64,000 bases of DNA from Pseudopyrenochaeta lycopersici (Eukaryota; Ascomycota; Dothideomycetes; Pleosporales; Pseudopyrenochaetaceae). The notes beneath the pieces were generated by a model. That model searched no databases, was not told the origin of the DNA, and worked only from the letters and a program-made list of their open reading frames with translations. This document shows, piece after piece, positions 42,798 through 54,820 of this stretch (the first letter of the stretch is position 1; each line of letters begins with the position of its first letter). The DNA is taken from contig NHZP01000025.1 of assembly GCA_003313425.1 (NCBI GenBank), forward strand, positions 434,001 through 498,000, in the 5' to 3' direction. The position numbers and the translations under genes are program-made.

Positions 42798-43710
42798 GAA
42801 CGTAGTGTCGCTGGCATAGCCGTGAGATGGACAGAAACTGGGGAGCGCTTGCAGTCAACGGAGGGAGGGAGGCTCTGTCGGAGGTTGATGAAGAACAGGC
42901 TGACATGTGCGGTTGCATTGACAGCTGTAAGGCTGTCGAGTGCTTATATCATGCTGCTATGGCAAGTATGCGTAACGGTGATACCGCGGTATCTTGCTTG
43001 ACGGCGGATGTCATGAGTACAGGCTGAGGAGAACTCTATTCGCTTCATTCGTACGGTATGAATCGGGTTTGGATTTTTGGTCTGGCGAAGACTCAAACTA
43101 GGGAGACAGCTTGCTAGATCTTTGATCAACCTTTGGGCTCTTTGAGCATCCACCTTGCTTGGGTTTCCCAGGTTGAGAAGATGGGCTAGGCTGTTTGACA
43201 GATTTCGATGCTTGTCCCCGAATTCGACGTCCTTCGGCTCTGCGAGAGCGTCAATCAAAAGATTCAGAAACATCACCGCGCCCACACCATCGATGTGATC
43301 GTGAGAGATTTGGAAAAAGATTTCGCGGCGTTCTGGGATTAAGACAAGAACTCCCATCTTGGACGACTTTAGAGCGTACTGAGTATGTCGATTACAGAGG
43401 CTCCTGAACGGTCAATTATAAGGGAATTCGCAAGCCAGTTCTGCACTTCGCCCTCATCTGGAACGGAGTAGTACAGGCTGCCGTTGGATACTGAACAGGC
43501 AATGCGTGGATGCGCATATCGCAGGCCTTTCCATGCTGTTCGGACGTCGTCTATGGAGTACGCCAGTGTCGTGGGCAGCGTTGCTCTAACCGACACTATG
43601 CCGTGCACGATACCAGTAGGCGCCGTCACGGAAGTAGCTGTGTGAAAGAAGCTTTCGATAGCATCTAGCCGTCGGGTCCAGTGTCTCGCAGCAATCTCGT
43701 ACCATTCCAT

Positions 43711-44339
43711 CCCGTTGGACTTGTGCCGTTTTTAGGCCATACAGAAAGCTTTTATGATGTCCCTGGTCGTCGCTTAGATTATATCATACAGTCGACGCGC
43801 CAAGACATTTCGAGCATAGTGCTCCTCACGTGATTAGCGTTAATTCAGAGCCGGGTACTGGAGCAGGAGCAGGAGCAGGACCCACTGCGGGAACCAAAAC
43901 GGAACCGGGGTAAGCTAGGCACAATTATAGTTGTCATCTACTAACCTGAAACTAGAGAAGAGACTAAACGTCTTGAAAACGTAAACATTGCGGGTTGGAA
44001 TAGCTATCCTGGCTCGAACGCAGGCACTACAAATCATGTTCGCAACGGGTTATCTCCTGGCATGGGAGCTAATCCAAGCACGGCGGACAGGAACTCTACC
44101 TAAGACCATTCGTAGAGGCAGTCGCACGCGATACCAACTCCAAAGTCGGAACTCATGGTCAAGCAAGGTTAAGAAACCTCCTCTTAAACCAGGGCTCGAA
44201 AGTCTCCAATCCCCACTCGCCCAGGCGCCGGAGCACAGCTAGTATCCGGTAAACCTTCGCAAGCGATAAAGTATCACCCATGCTTTCTGAGAACTGCAGA
44301 ATTTCCTGGCGAAGTCAGTGTCAAAGAACGACGAAGTAA
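43711..44339. other. No recognisable gene
   Basis: A short GGAGCA repeat lies at 43859-43880. The plus-strand frame 43988-44242 has no motif. Probably intergenic. Confidence 0.35.
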
Positions 44340-45839
44340 TCAGAACGCGCATACAATGTGTGAGCCTTTATCAACCGCAAAATAGAGATGCCAATAGTGA
44401 TTCAGCACAATGATGACCGGCAACGTGATGACACGGTGATCCTCATCCGCATAAAGCTGGCCGACCCACTCATGCCACGCACTCAACCAAATGCCAATCT
44501 GCACCCGGGCCTCTTCCTCAGACCCACTGGCCTTGACCTCAATGGATATCATGGTAGGATAACGGCAGAGCGGGGGGTACAGCGATTGGTTGACCGTGCG
44601 AAGGTTATCGGGCTGACTTCTCAGCCATTCCGAAAGGGTGTCGTTGGAGACGGATTGCGGGACGAGGTTGATAGCGAAGTCGACAAGTCGGGATTCGGAG
44701 TACCGGTCGCCGGTCTGGGGCAGACACTCTTTGATGGGAAGGGCGTGCGATCTGCAAATTAACAACTACTATCAGGTATAGAGAAAGTGCGTACATCTGC
44801 TTGGGCTCAATGTGCGATTGGTCCCGGAAAGCCATGTCTAAGAGCGGCCACTGCACCGAGCAATACCATTGCGGCTCATGGTCTCCTGTAGTGGAGAGCG
44901 AGACAGCCGCGGCTTGCACTCTCTTCATAATATCCAGTTCGATCATGACATCGAGCTCGCCGCGACCTGTCTCATACATCCAGTGAGGGCGCTTCTTCGC
45001 GCCAGGAATACGATCCTGTACAGTCAGCACGGTGACACTGTATAGATCGAGCATCTTACTTGTATCTTTGACGGTATTATGCCCACATTTTCGCAGAGCG
45101 CCTGGAGATTTTCGGTGAGCATGCGTATGTCCTCCGGCAGATCGTCCTGCTCTACATCCATAACCCCGTATTTAACCGGCTTGTTCAACAGCTGCAGATC
45201 GCTGTAGGTCTTAGCCGGACTTGTCGCCCGCTTCGACTTGGACTTCCCCGACTGTGCGGAGGAGGTGCTTGAGCCGGTGTTGGAAGGGTGGAGGACGGGA
45301 TGGAGAGTGAGTGCATTCGCGTACGAGCTTAACGGGGTGACGTTATCTGGAAAGCTGATCTCGGAGAATGCAGCCAGATCCAGCGGCGGTCGAGTCGATT
45401 GCTGTTGTCGACCTCGTCTTTTTGGTTTTGGTGTTGTCGCATCGTCCTCCGAAACAGCATTCTCCTCTACATAGCCCTCGTCCGACAAAACGTCCTTTTC
45501 CCTACGCCGAGCTTGCCTAGTTGGCGACCATTGTTCCGTGCTGCACTTCTTCCGCGGCGATCGACGATTCATGTTCGCATGCGTAGGTTGAAGCGGTCGA
45601 CGTCGCTTGAGTGGTGATGCCTTTGGGAAAGGACAGGGCGAGGCTGGCTGGTCGGCAAGCCATCCGTGGATGACGGCGGAGTTGAACGTCCGAACAGGAG
45701 TTCGCAGGTACCAAGGGCTGCTGAAGTCGCAGCCAGATAATGCGCTGGGCATGCGGAGAGAGAGGATTGGATGAATGGATGAAGACTCCATTGTTTGTTG
45801 TTCGAGTTGTTGTTGTGTCGGCCTTACAGTTGCCGACAT
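44340..45839 (-). CDS. PD-(D/E)XK nuclease-like domain protein
   Basis: Exons (minus) 45839-45060, 45015-44795 and 44751-44340, with 44- and 43-bp introns (GTAAGA...GTACAG and GTACGC...TTGCAG), join in phase to ~470 residues. The N-terminal ~250 residues are basic, Ser/Pro-rich and disordered (KPKRRGRQQQSTRPPLDL). The C-terminal half carries a restriction-fold signature, with an acidic residue in VDFAINLVP followed by the ExK block (MISIEVKASGSEEEARVQIG) and then IWLSAWHEWVGQL. This arrangement is typical of a widespread family of fungal proteins with a PD-(D/E)XK-like domain whose biological role is unknown. Catalysis on nucleic acid is possible but not shown. The start could instead be the Met at 45791. 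Confidence 0.75.
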
Positions 45840-45848
45840 GCCGCGCAA

Positions 45849-46012
45849 ATCCCGCTGTGGAGCTGTCCAGTTTGAGACCCACGTGAGACCTTAGCGCTGA
45901 GCTGCCCCGCTACGGGTCGTTAAACCTTGCTATACCACCCCAGCAAGTCTACACTATTAACAAACACCTCGTCCTGGTCTTCTCCATGCTTACGAGGAAT
46001 GAACGCCTCTTT

Positions 46013-46060
<48 letters not shown>

Positions 46061-46801
46061 ATTATGGCCATGCACCCTATGGGTATGGGCCGTTACGATG
46101 CGCCAGCTATGTACATTCTGTTATCACGCTCCTGCTCCAGTTCAGAAGCCAACCATGAGACCTGCTGATCGCATATCTAACGCCATGCTCAACATAGGAA
46201 AGAAAGGAAAACTGATACGCTACCGTATGCTGTATGTAGTTGGAAGTTGATAGTGAGCCAGCTTGTTTTCTGGAATCCCCATCCGCAGGGCAATTCCGGC
46301 GTCGTGCGCCTCTTAATCGGCAGCGCGCTGGCGGGGCTAGTAGGTAGCGGCTCGCTGCCAACTTAGTTCTAATTAGTTAAAGCATGGGCGTAGGAATTCG
46401 TAGCCGCTGTCGCTCGTTGCTGTCTTCTTCGATGCTTGCTGTGTCTTGGCTGACGGTCTGTAGACGTCTTGTCTCTATCGCGAACTGGATCGTGGCTCGC
46501 ACCACCTCAATGTCTGGCTTCCATCGCTTTATCGGTCCGTCGATGCTCTCGCACCCTTCTTTACGCCTACGCCTCTTTCACAAACCTATGGCCGGTGCGG
46601 GTCGGCCGCCCTCCCTGCTAGCGTGATCAAGGCATTCGTCTGCTTCTGACAAGACCTAAACGCGGCAAATCTTTAAGCTTGGTAGTTCTAGCCACCTTGC
46701 TACTGATTTAGACGCGCCATGGAAGCTTTCTATGAAATAGAGATTAATAAAAAAATATAAAGCAAGTAATTAGTTACCCTCTATATAAACGCTGCAATTT
46801 C
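45849..46801. other. Intergenic with microsatellite and old repeats
   Basis: No gene supported. It contains the TG tract at 46015-46055, the dispersed repeat at 46591-46645, and segments at 46160-46230 and 46285-46315 weakly similar to both sides of the foldback element at 37757. Confidence 0.4.
46015..46055. repeat. (TG)n microsatellite, ~20 units
   Basis: An uninterrupted alternating TG/GT tract. It could form Z-DNA and is likely to vary in length between strains. Confidence 0.95.
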
Positions 46802-49800
46802 TTAAGATTTATCGAGCTCAACGTTGCATATCCGTACCTTTCCAGATCCAACACCGATGCCAATCGTCTTCCCCGACACGGCCGAACATAACGGCCGATA
46901 CTCTGAGGGTAGCCACACAAGGTTCTCTGAATTATATGTTATCCATGCCCCACCTGGACCCAGACCTACGCCTTGGTATCGAGGGTTTTGAGGATCCGTA
47001 ACACTGGGTGTCATATTTGAAACTGATAGTACTCTAATATCGATAGTGCCAACCTCAGTGTGAAGATATGAGCCGGTGGCATCGAATGATATGTTAAAGA
47101 GTGGCTTGCCAACACTAAACGTCTGCAGGCACTTGCCACTACTTGCATCCCAGATATGGACTGTCTTGTCGTCGGACGCTGACGCGAGCCGTGTCGAGTC
47201 ATGGGAGAAGGCGACTGAGTAGACTGAACCGCTATGCCCCTCGAGCATTTGCAGGCACTCGCCACTACTTGCATCCCAGATCTTGACTGTCTTGTCTTCC
47301 GACGCTGACGCGAGCCGTGCCGAATCATGGGAGAAGGCGACTGAGCAGACTGAACCGCTATGGCCCTCGAGCGTCTGCAGGCACTCGCCACTACTTGCAT
47401 CCCAGATCTTGACTGTCTTGTCTTCCGACGCTGACGCGAGCCGTGCCGAATCATGGGAGAAGGCGACTGAGCAGACTGAACCGCTATGGCCCTCGAGCGT
47501 CTGCAGGCACTCGCCACTACTTGCATCCCAGATCTTGACTGTCTTGTCTTCCGACGCTGACGCGAGCCGTGCCGAATCGTGGGAGAAGACGACCGACCTG
47601 ACCCAACCGCTATGGCCCTTGAGCGTCTGCAGGCACTCTCCACTGCTTGCATCCCAGATCTTAACCGTGCTGTCGCCTGACGCTGACGCGAGCCGTGCTG
47701 AGTCGTGGGAGAAGGCGACTGAGAAGACAGAACCGCTATGGCCCTCGAGCATTTGCAGGCACTCGCCACTACTTGCATCCCAGATCTTGACCGTATTGTC
47801 GGATGACGCTGACGCGAGCCGGGCCGAGTCGTGGGACAATTCGACTGAGAAGACCGAACCGCTATGCCCCTCGAGCGTCTGCAGGCACTCTCCACTACTT
47901 GCATCCCAGATCTTGATCGTCCTGTCGCCTGACGCCGACGCGAGCCGTGCCGAATCGTGGGAGAAGGCGACCGAGCAGACCCAACCACCATGGTCCTCGA
48001 GCGTCTGCAGGTACTCCCCACTGCTTGCATCCCAAATCTTGACTGTCTTGTCGTCGGACGCCGACGCGAGCCGTGCCGAATCGTGGGAGAAGGCGACCGA
48101 GTTAACCGAATCGCTATGGCCCTCAAGCGTCTGTAGGCACTCGCCACTACTTGCATCCCAGATCCTGACTGTCTTGTCTTCCGACGCTGACGCGAGCCGC
48201 GCTGAGTCGTGGGAGAAGGCGACCGAGTTGATCGAATCACTATGGCCCTCGAGCGTCTGCAGGCACTCGCCACTGCTTGTATCCCAGATCTTGACTGTCT
48301 TGTCATCCGACGCTGACGCGAGCCGTGCCGAGTCGTGGGAGAAGGCGGCTGAGAAGACCGAACCGCTATGGCCCTCGAGCGTCTGCAGGCACTCGCCACT
48401 ACTTGTATCCCAGATCTTGACTGTCTTGTCTTCCGACGCTGACGCGAGCCGCGCTGAGTTGTGGGAGAAGACGACCGAGTTGATCGAATCGCTATGGCCC
48501 TTGAGCGTCTGTAGGCACTCGCCACTGCTTGCATCCCAGATCTTAACCGTCCTGTCACCTGACGCCGACGCGAGCCGTGCCGAGTCGTGGGAAAAGGCGA
48601 CCGACCAGACCCAACCGCTATGGCCCTCGAGCGTCTGCAGGCAGGTACTCCATTTATCTCTGATAGCTGGCTTCATCCTGATCCACTTCGGCTCTTCCTC
48701 CTTGAAAAGGCCCCGTATCAGACTGCGGGTTGGACTAAACACGAGTGCGGACGCATATGCTTGAAGAGGGCTCTTCTCTATCGCCCACTTGTGATACATA
48801 AGGAATCGGCGCGCATCTCGAACTAGCTCGATTAGTGCGGATGCATCTTCCCTTCCCTAGGTTACGTTAACGTGCATCATTTATTGACGGTATTGCTTAT
48901 CTAAGAATTACCTGGATTAATACCTCGAGTTTCGCCATTGAAAATACCCCCCTCGGCATGCTCTTGCAGAGGCTGAGTGCCTCAAGCCAGTAAAGATATT
49001 TGTTTTGTAAAAAGCTGTGGACAGCACCTCTATCCTGCAGATCAACCCTGCGTTTTGTATGAGAGTTGGGGTTCCAGTCACAGAGGTGGTCGACCCAGTA
49101 GGCACATGAGTAGCGCGATGCTGCTAAAGGGTCTGGGTCTGGTTGCTTAATCCGCTCAGCAGGATATCCAAACGCACCTAGGCTGTACATGTCTCGCCGT
49201 AGCGTCCTGGATATGACCTGGAGGGATCTGGAGAAGACTGCGTAGTGGACCTCTTCCCTCCCGGACGGAAAGATCTTATCCAATGCTTGTGCGAAAACGA
49301 AGTCCTTTGCAGACTGATGCACGAAATAGATAGTGCCTTGTCTAATGGTAAGAAACGAGCCGCAAAGGCTAATGATATCTTGTAACGACTCTAGATCGTC
49401 GGCTATATCCTCGAGCATCTCGGCAAGAGATGTTAGCTCTTCAAGTGTGATGGGTCGGTATACGATCGCAATCAAGGCCAGTACCCGCTTGCAGAGCTCA
49501 GCATCGTCCGAGTTGCATATCTGCTGCATCATCCGCTCGTAGAGAGAGTCAAGTCCAGGCGGAAATGCGTTTAGCTTCGCAAGAGTATTCCATCGTGGGA
49601 TCTTCTCGAGGTTTTGACAAACCAAAGCCACCCAGAGGAAGGTGCCGTTCGCATTTGAAAATAGATGGCCTAACACAGCGTCTCGCATTTTGTCGTCGTA
49701 ATTCTTTCTTTCCGCTAGCTGACGCACTCTGTTCCTGATAAATATGCTAACCGCTGTAGACACGGACTCAGCATTCAGTTCGAGGCACATCCTCACATTA

Positions 49801-51457
49801 TGGCCCGCCCTCTCTAGCCGTTCCTCGATGTCAGGCAAGTTGCGGCTAGAGACGAGCCACTTGACTTGAGAAGATACAGACGACTTCTGGATGATAAAGT
49901 CTAGCAGTTTCGGCAAGTCCGTTACACATTCGTCGAGGGCATCGATAACCAAGGATGTGCTATTTAAGCTCGGGTCTTGCAGGACGTTTGTGAAGATCTC
50001 GGACAAGGCAGTCCAGGCATTTGCATCCTCGAAGAGCGCTTTGCCTGCGTGGTCGTGCTTCTTCCGTATATGTAAAATAAGTGATGGCTGCTGGTCGACA
50101 AGCAAGTACAGCAGACCTCGCAGCACGGCCGTGGCGTTGTTGATCCGCGAGTCAGTGGCTTGGCAGAAGAAGTAGGACAGAAGACCTGCCTGGGCCATTG
50201 ACTTCTGCAGCTCGTCGATGATTCCACAAAGCAGCATCGTCTTGCCCTTGCCAGGATCGGCCTTGACCCACAACAGCTGGCTCTGAAGGTCATTGCGCCA
50301 ACATTGGAAGTCTGGGTGTTTGAGGATCCAGCGGTACGAGTCCTTGAGTAGGCCGCCCTTAGTCTCTTCGATACGTGTTTTGTCGTGGCGAGGATCAGTG
50401 CTGCACAGATCCGCCAGGCACTTGTTGTCTGCACTGGTCTCGTGCATCCTCTCTCGCTGCTTAGTCTGTTCGCGAATCGCTGAGCTGATGCTGTCAAGCT
50501 TGGCATTCTGCGACTTGGCTGTCTCAGCAATAGAGCCAAGGCGAGTCCTAATCAAGAGCGTGTTGTACTGCGCTGAGTCGCTCTGTACAGCCGCTTCTGC
50601 CGCCTGTATGTCGCTCAGCTCGCCGTCCCAGTTGTCCAGCTTGACTAGATCCCGCGTGAACACCGAAAGCCGTCCGCGGTGATAGTAGCACACGCTCTTC
50701 ATCTGGTACAGCAGCAGCTTCGCGTAGAGCTGGATGATGATCTTCTCGAGTTCGCCTCGCAGGCATTGGGAGTGCGCTTCGGTCATGTTCTTGTCTAGCA
50801 GCAGGCTTGACAGGTTCCAGTACCAGTCCATCCTTGACACGACGTAGGCAATGCCTTGCCGGTTGGAGCTCGCCTGGGTAAGTGGGTTCATCAGGATCTT
50901 GACACAAAACATCAGCGTCAATCGCTTATCTTAACGACAATAGGACCAACCTCGAGAGCAAAGCACACGCCGACCCATGCGAGAGCTGCTTCTGGCGACG
51001 CCTGCACCGCCCTGCCCACGACCTCCTTCACAGCCATGGCGGCTTGGATGCCGTCTTCCATGCCGTGCTTCACGTTGGCGTCCTTCTCTGTCCTATGCAG
51101 GCCATCTTGGACGAGCTGGCACATCTGCTTCCATCGTTTGCCTGGGTCCTGTTCGATCGCGTTCTGCTGCGATGCGAGGTCTGCAGAGTGTGAGGAGTCC
51201 GCAGGGTCTGCATCTTTTTGGCTCAGTCGGGCAGAAAGAATCTTCTCGTATGTATCGACAGTACTCGAATCGCCCGTCTTCGCCTGGTCGTATGCTTGGT
51301 TCCACAGTTGCTCTGGCAAGCTGGGTGGAGGCGCGGCAGGATCAGGGGTGGCTGGTGCGTGTGGGGTAATGGAGGTAGACGAGGCTTCACCAAGCGGGGA
51401 TGTTGGCGGTTTCTTTCTCCCGAGCTTTGCTTTGAGCCGTTCAGCCCAAGGCGCCAT
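46802..51457 (-). CDS. NACHT-WD40 STAND protein (fungal NLR, HET-E/NWD type)
   Basis: Exons (minus) 51457-50951, 50897-48912 and 48856-46802, with introns GTTGGT...GTCAAG and GTAATT...ACCTAG, join in phase to ~1,515 residues. Residues ~45-300 match the NACHT-associated N-terminal domain of NWD proteins (MDWYWNLSSLLLDKN). The NACHT domain has a P-loop (VKADPGKGKTMLL, ~381-393) and Walker B (SLVIDALDEC, ~484-493). About twelve WD40 repeats of 42 residues follow, nearly identical to one another (CLQTLEGHSGSVCSVAFSHD, then SARLASASEDKTVKIWDASS), then a non-repeat end. In Podospora, proteins of this layout (HET-E, HET-D, HET-R) recognise partners through variable WD repeats and trigger incompatibility cell death. 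The ligand here is unknown. No stop or frameshift is seen. Confidence 0.88.
47130..48645 (-). repeat. Twelve 126-bp coding repeats (WD40 array)
   Basis: DNA repeats of 126 bp, head to tail, within the NLR gene. Two adjacent units (about 47269-47394 and 47395-47520) look identical base for base. Differences between units cluster at the codons after GHS (GW, DS, GS, then W/N/F/C/R/Y) and at the SAS-x-D-x pair, matching positions known to vary in HET-type repeats. Confidence 0.9.
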
Positions 51458-52036
51458 AGTATGAGCAAACAGTGGTATGCTTCTAGTATAGGGGAGTCGG
51501 AAGGTGACAGAGGGGTGCCTCTATGTTTGAAAGATTGAGAGGCAGTAGCAGCGACAACATGGTTGTCCGCCTAATGCGTACTGCCGTCGGTTCAGCCCCA
51601 AACAGCTGCAAGCAGGCGGATCCGTCACATGTCAGAGTTCTTGGCAGCAACACGCATAATGAACTATAAGCTATGCTTTGACAATGAGTAAGTGTGTTCT
51701 GGAATGAGATCGGATAACGGCGAAGATAGCTTTGGGTTTGCCACCTAGCAGGGAGAGGGCCGACCCGCTCTAACCACACTCTTGCCGTGAACATCTAGAA
51801 TGAATGGCGTTAGGAAGAGATATAGCCATCGTTTCCGGTGACAGAACGGCATGGAGCCCTAGATAGTGTAGTGCCTTGCCAAGCATAGCTACCATTACAG
51901 CTCTGCTATACATCGCGAACATGAACGATCCAAACCCCTCATGTCCCTCACATGTTAAACTAAACCACGTCTCTACAACCCTAAAGACTGCAGTGCTCAT
52001 GTAGGGAGCCGTTCATTGTTTGACCATACGACAGCT
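51458..52036. other. NLR gene upstream region
   Basis: No supported gene. This interval should hold the NLR promoter; the hAT-8 element is inserted about 580 bp upstream of the NLR start codon. Confidence 0.4.
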
Positions 52037-52044
52037 GTATCACC

Positions 52045-54820
52045 CAGACTTGTCGGCAATTCAATATTGATTGATAAGGGTGATATTGATATTGAATTGA
52101 TATCCAGACCCAAGATTGATATTGAATTGATAATATTGCCAAGAATCACCCGATTGGGACTAGCATATAGAATCTATGGTGTTTCAGACACTTTGGGCAC
52201 CTATAGTCCGGAAAGCCCATTGTCATCGCTTTCTACTTCGGCTGTGATATTGCCAGGATCTTCTGCCGGTATGTAGAGTGTCTGGATAAGCCCGTTCTTA
52301 TTCCAATTACCCAGAACCTCTGTCATCTCCACAATCCATGCTCCTAGCCTAGCTCTGTCCCATGAGATAGTTCTCCGTACGCCTGAGAAGACGCGCTCGG
52401 CTTCATCAGACATTGGAGGAATAGAAAGGATATCCATCGCCATTTGATGAAGCCGAGGGTATTCTAGTCGCTGCTCCTCTTTACACCACCACTCCAAAGG
52501 AGAGCAAGTGATCTTACAAGGCTTTGCGTTCACAAATTTCTCGAATTCATCCTCCTCTTCCTCCTCTTCCATAACGTCAAGCTCCGCCGCAAGCCTCTCA
52601 AATTTTGAGAGTTCTGGTTGTGAATTATCCGCCTCCTTCTGCGACTTTAGAAGAGGCAGATCCTTATAATTTGCCCAAATCTCTCTTGCGGTAGTAAGGG
52701 CCGGTTCTCTCCAGGAGGATACCCAATTGATATCAATATACTTGAGGCGGCGTCGGGGATGGAGGAGGAGGGCTGTGGTATAGGCAGGCGCTTCGTCAGA
52801 GGATTTGTAATACTTGTCAAGGACATACCACCCCATATTAATGGAGTTGACTATATGGGAGTTGTTTTTATATTGAATCTACTTAAGATTAGCAGTATAA
52901 ATAAGTTTTTTATCAGCAACATACCTTTGCTTCCTCGTAGTGTTTAAAGAGGATATCCATTGTCCAGAGAGCTTGGTCAAGCGATGACCAGTTAGCTTCC
53001 TGTGTAAGTGTTGCTTGATTAAATGGCTGTAAGAATTCAAGAGTCATTGTAAGAGTCTCCCAATCTTCCGCAGAAAGAACAGCGCCACCAAGGGCTCTAT
53101 GATGCTTTTGACAGAACTTATTCAAAGCATCCTGCTTCTCAACGGCCAATGCAATCAACTTGTACCAGGAGTTCCAGCGTGTTGCGTTATCGATGCCCAG
53201 AAGCTTCCCAGCAAGTGCCTCCCACTCATCAGTCAATATAGTGGAGGAGCGAATATAGACAGCGATACCATGGAGGCTCCCAAGCGCTCCATTGGACTGC
53301 CACCTAGCCTCGTTAAGGAGTCGCATTCTTTTGCCTTTCTTGTCGCCTCTCTTCTCACGAAGCTGCTCTTGCAATGCTTCAACCACAGTGATATCTGACT
53401 CCTCTTTTGCAGCCTCAATGGCAGCCTCAAGGGCTTCTACTGTAGTTGCAAAGAGGAAGGCATCAAGAGATAGATTGATTATATGACCGCTGCATCGAAT
53501 CCGCCTCTTTTTTGCATTGAATTCCACCCCAATTTTTGTAAGAGCATTTGCAATAGCCCTACAACAAGTGTCGTTACTGGAAGCATTATCCCCAATAATA
53601 TAGCCTGTCTTCTCCGTAACCTCATAGGCTTGTATTGTCTCGAGAATATGCCTTGCCATCGTCTCGCCGCTGTGAGAGAAGCGACACTGTGGGAGGGAGA
53701 GGAGAGCTTTGCGGAGGGTGTAGTCGTGTCCAACGAATTGCGCGCAGATGCCAAGGAATGATTTCCGGTTTGCCGATGACCAGAGATCGATAGAGTAGTG
53801 GATTTGAGACTTTGCCCTGTGTAGGCGCTCCTTAATGGTAGCGTAGTGTGTTTTAAAGCTTCGCTCAATGTGGACAGGTATAGTAGTGTGTGACTCGATA
53901 AGTAGGTTTTCGACCTCTGGATTAACTGCCATTAGGAGCGCTTGGTATTCTGGCCATTCAACACAGTTGAAAGGCAAGCGGCGGCGAGTAACAAGCTGGA
54001 TTTGTGCCTCGTAGAAGGCGTCTTTGTTAAGCGCCTTCGTAAGAACCTCCTCCACATCCTCGGTATTCTTCTCTACCTGCTTCTTTACCGACATTTGAAG
54101 GGCTGCTTGGAGAGAGACTTGCCGTACTTTCTTTCCCTTCGGCTCTTCAACATCAACGTAGACTTGATGTAGATTCGCCATATGAGTCCTAGCGTTAGTG
54201 GTAATAGCAGTAGCCCAGGGTTTCCCATAGCCGTCACAGTCCTTACAATACATCAGTGATTGCCCTGACTTATCGCGCATTGCCTCATCATTCTCTGGCT
54301 TCCGAAAGTGTGTCCATATATCAGCAGCACGCCTCTTTCTTGACTTTACGTCCTCACGGCTACGGTCAGGTCGATGTGGTTTGTCATTGAGGAAGCGCCA
54401 TGGGCTAGGAGAGGCTCTGGAGGAAGGCGTAGTGGGTAGAGAGGGTGTGGATGAGGAGGAAGGAGGTCGGATAGGCCGACCTTGGGAGTTCTGGGAGGCC
54501 ATAACGTTGTAGAATGGTTTATGGCGGTGGTTGTGGAGCATGCAGCAGAGAGATAAACCGGTAGATACCCTGGGATTTGCACGCAAAAGGTGCAAAAAAG
54601 GAAAACGCGAAAGGACGCGAAAGGGCGCGGAAGAACACCAAAAAAGGCGAAAAAAGGCGAAAAAAGCAAAAAGGTGGTGAGAAGTGGGTGTGCACGTGCC
54701 CTTATCAATACTTATCAATATTGAATTGATAACGATATCCCATATTGATATTGCCTACTTGGATGAATATTGATATTGATTGATAAGAACATTGATAAGC
54801 ACATATTGCCGACAAGTCTG
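52045..54820 (-). mobile_element. Complete hAT element (hAT-8) with target duplication
   Basis: Both termini read CAGACTTGTCGGCAAT (right end on the minus strand), flanked by a perfect 8-bp duplication, GTATCACC, at 52037-52044 and 54821-54828. Subterminal regions are full of ATTGATATTGA/TCAATATCAAT motifs, likely transposase binding sites. Length 2,776 bp. It carries an intact two-exon transposase on the minus strand. Confidence 0.95.
52201..54502 (-). CDS. hAT transposase, two exons (intact)
   Basis: Exons (minus) 54502-52925 and 52878-52201, with a 46-bp intron (GTATGT...AAGTAG), join in phase to ~751 residues. From ATG 54502 (MASQNSQGRPIRPPSSSSTP) it has a zinc-binding segment (YCKDCDGYGKPW ... 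HMANLHQ), core blocks IHYSIDLWSSANRKSFLGI, IGDNASSNDTCCRAI, RIRCSGHIINLSLDAFL and NATRWNSWYKL, a lid region joined across the intron (HYEEAK|IQYKNNSHIVNSINMGWY) and a complete hATC domain (MAMDILSIPPMSDEAERVFS). Upstream Met codons in the leader are less likely because the protein-like sequence begins at 54502. It looks fully functional. Confidence 0.9.

Larger units (their letters stand above)
41935..43710 (-). pseudogene. Trichothecene-acetyltransferase-like (condensation-fold) acyltransferase, disrupted
   Basis: From ATG 43710 (MEWYEIAARHWTRRLDAIES) the minus strand encodes the N-terminal half. At ~43360 the frame shifts by an indel and resumes MGVLVLIPERREIFFQISHD, giving the active-site motif SHDHIDGVG (HxxxDG-type). 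An in-frame TAA occurs near 42940. The frame then meets a 554-bp hAT-derived insert at 42244-42797 and resumes in the same frame (LRSSCWKDFLHLAHHL) to SVTADVTTYVWSFKGRLTVA and IWYNEAF, ending early at 41935. Family members transfer acyl groups from CoA to hydroxyls of secondary metabolites. With a frameshift, a stop, an insertion and a short C-terminus it is dead. Confidence 0.75.

Noticed and set aside
46015..46055. Possible CRISPR-like or regulatory repeat
   Set aside because: It is a plain TG microsatellite in a eukaryotic genome.
47011..48764. Long Arg/Ser-rich frame (minus) and long frame on the plus strand across the WD40 array
   Set aside because: These are shadows of the 126-bp repeats, whose length is a multiple of three, so stops are absent in several frames.
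51483..52000. Minus-strand ORFs upstream of the NLR gene
   Set aside because: No protein-like composition or splice signals linking them to the NLR first exon, which has its own good ATG at 51457.
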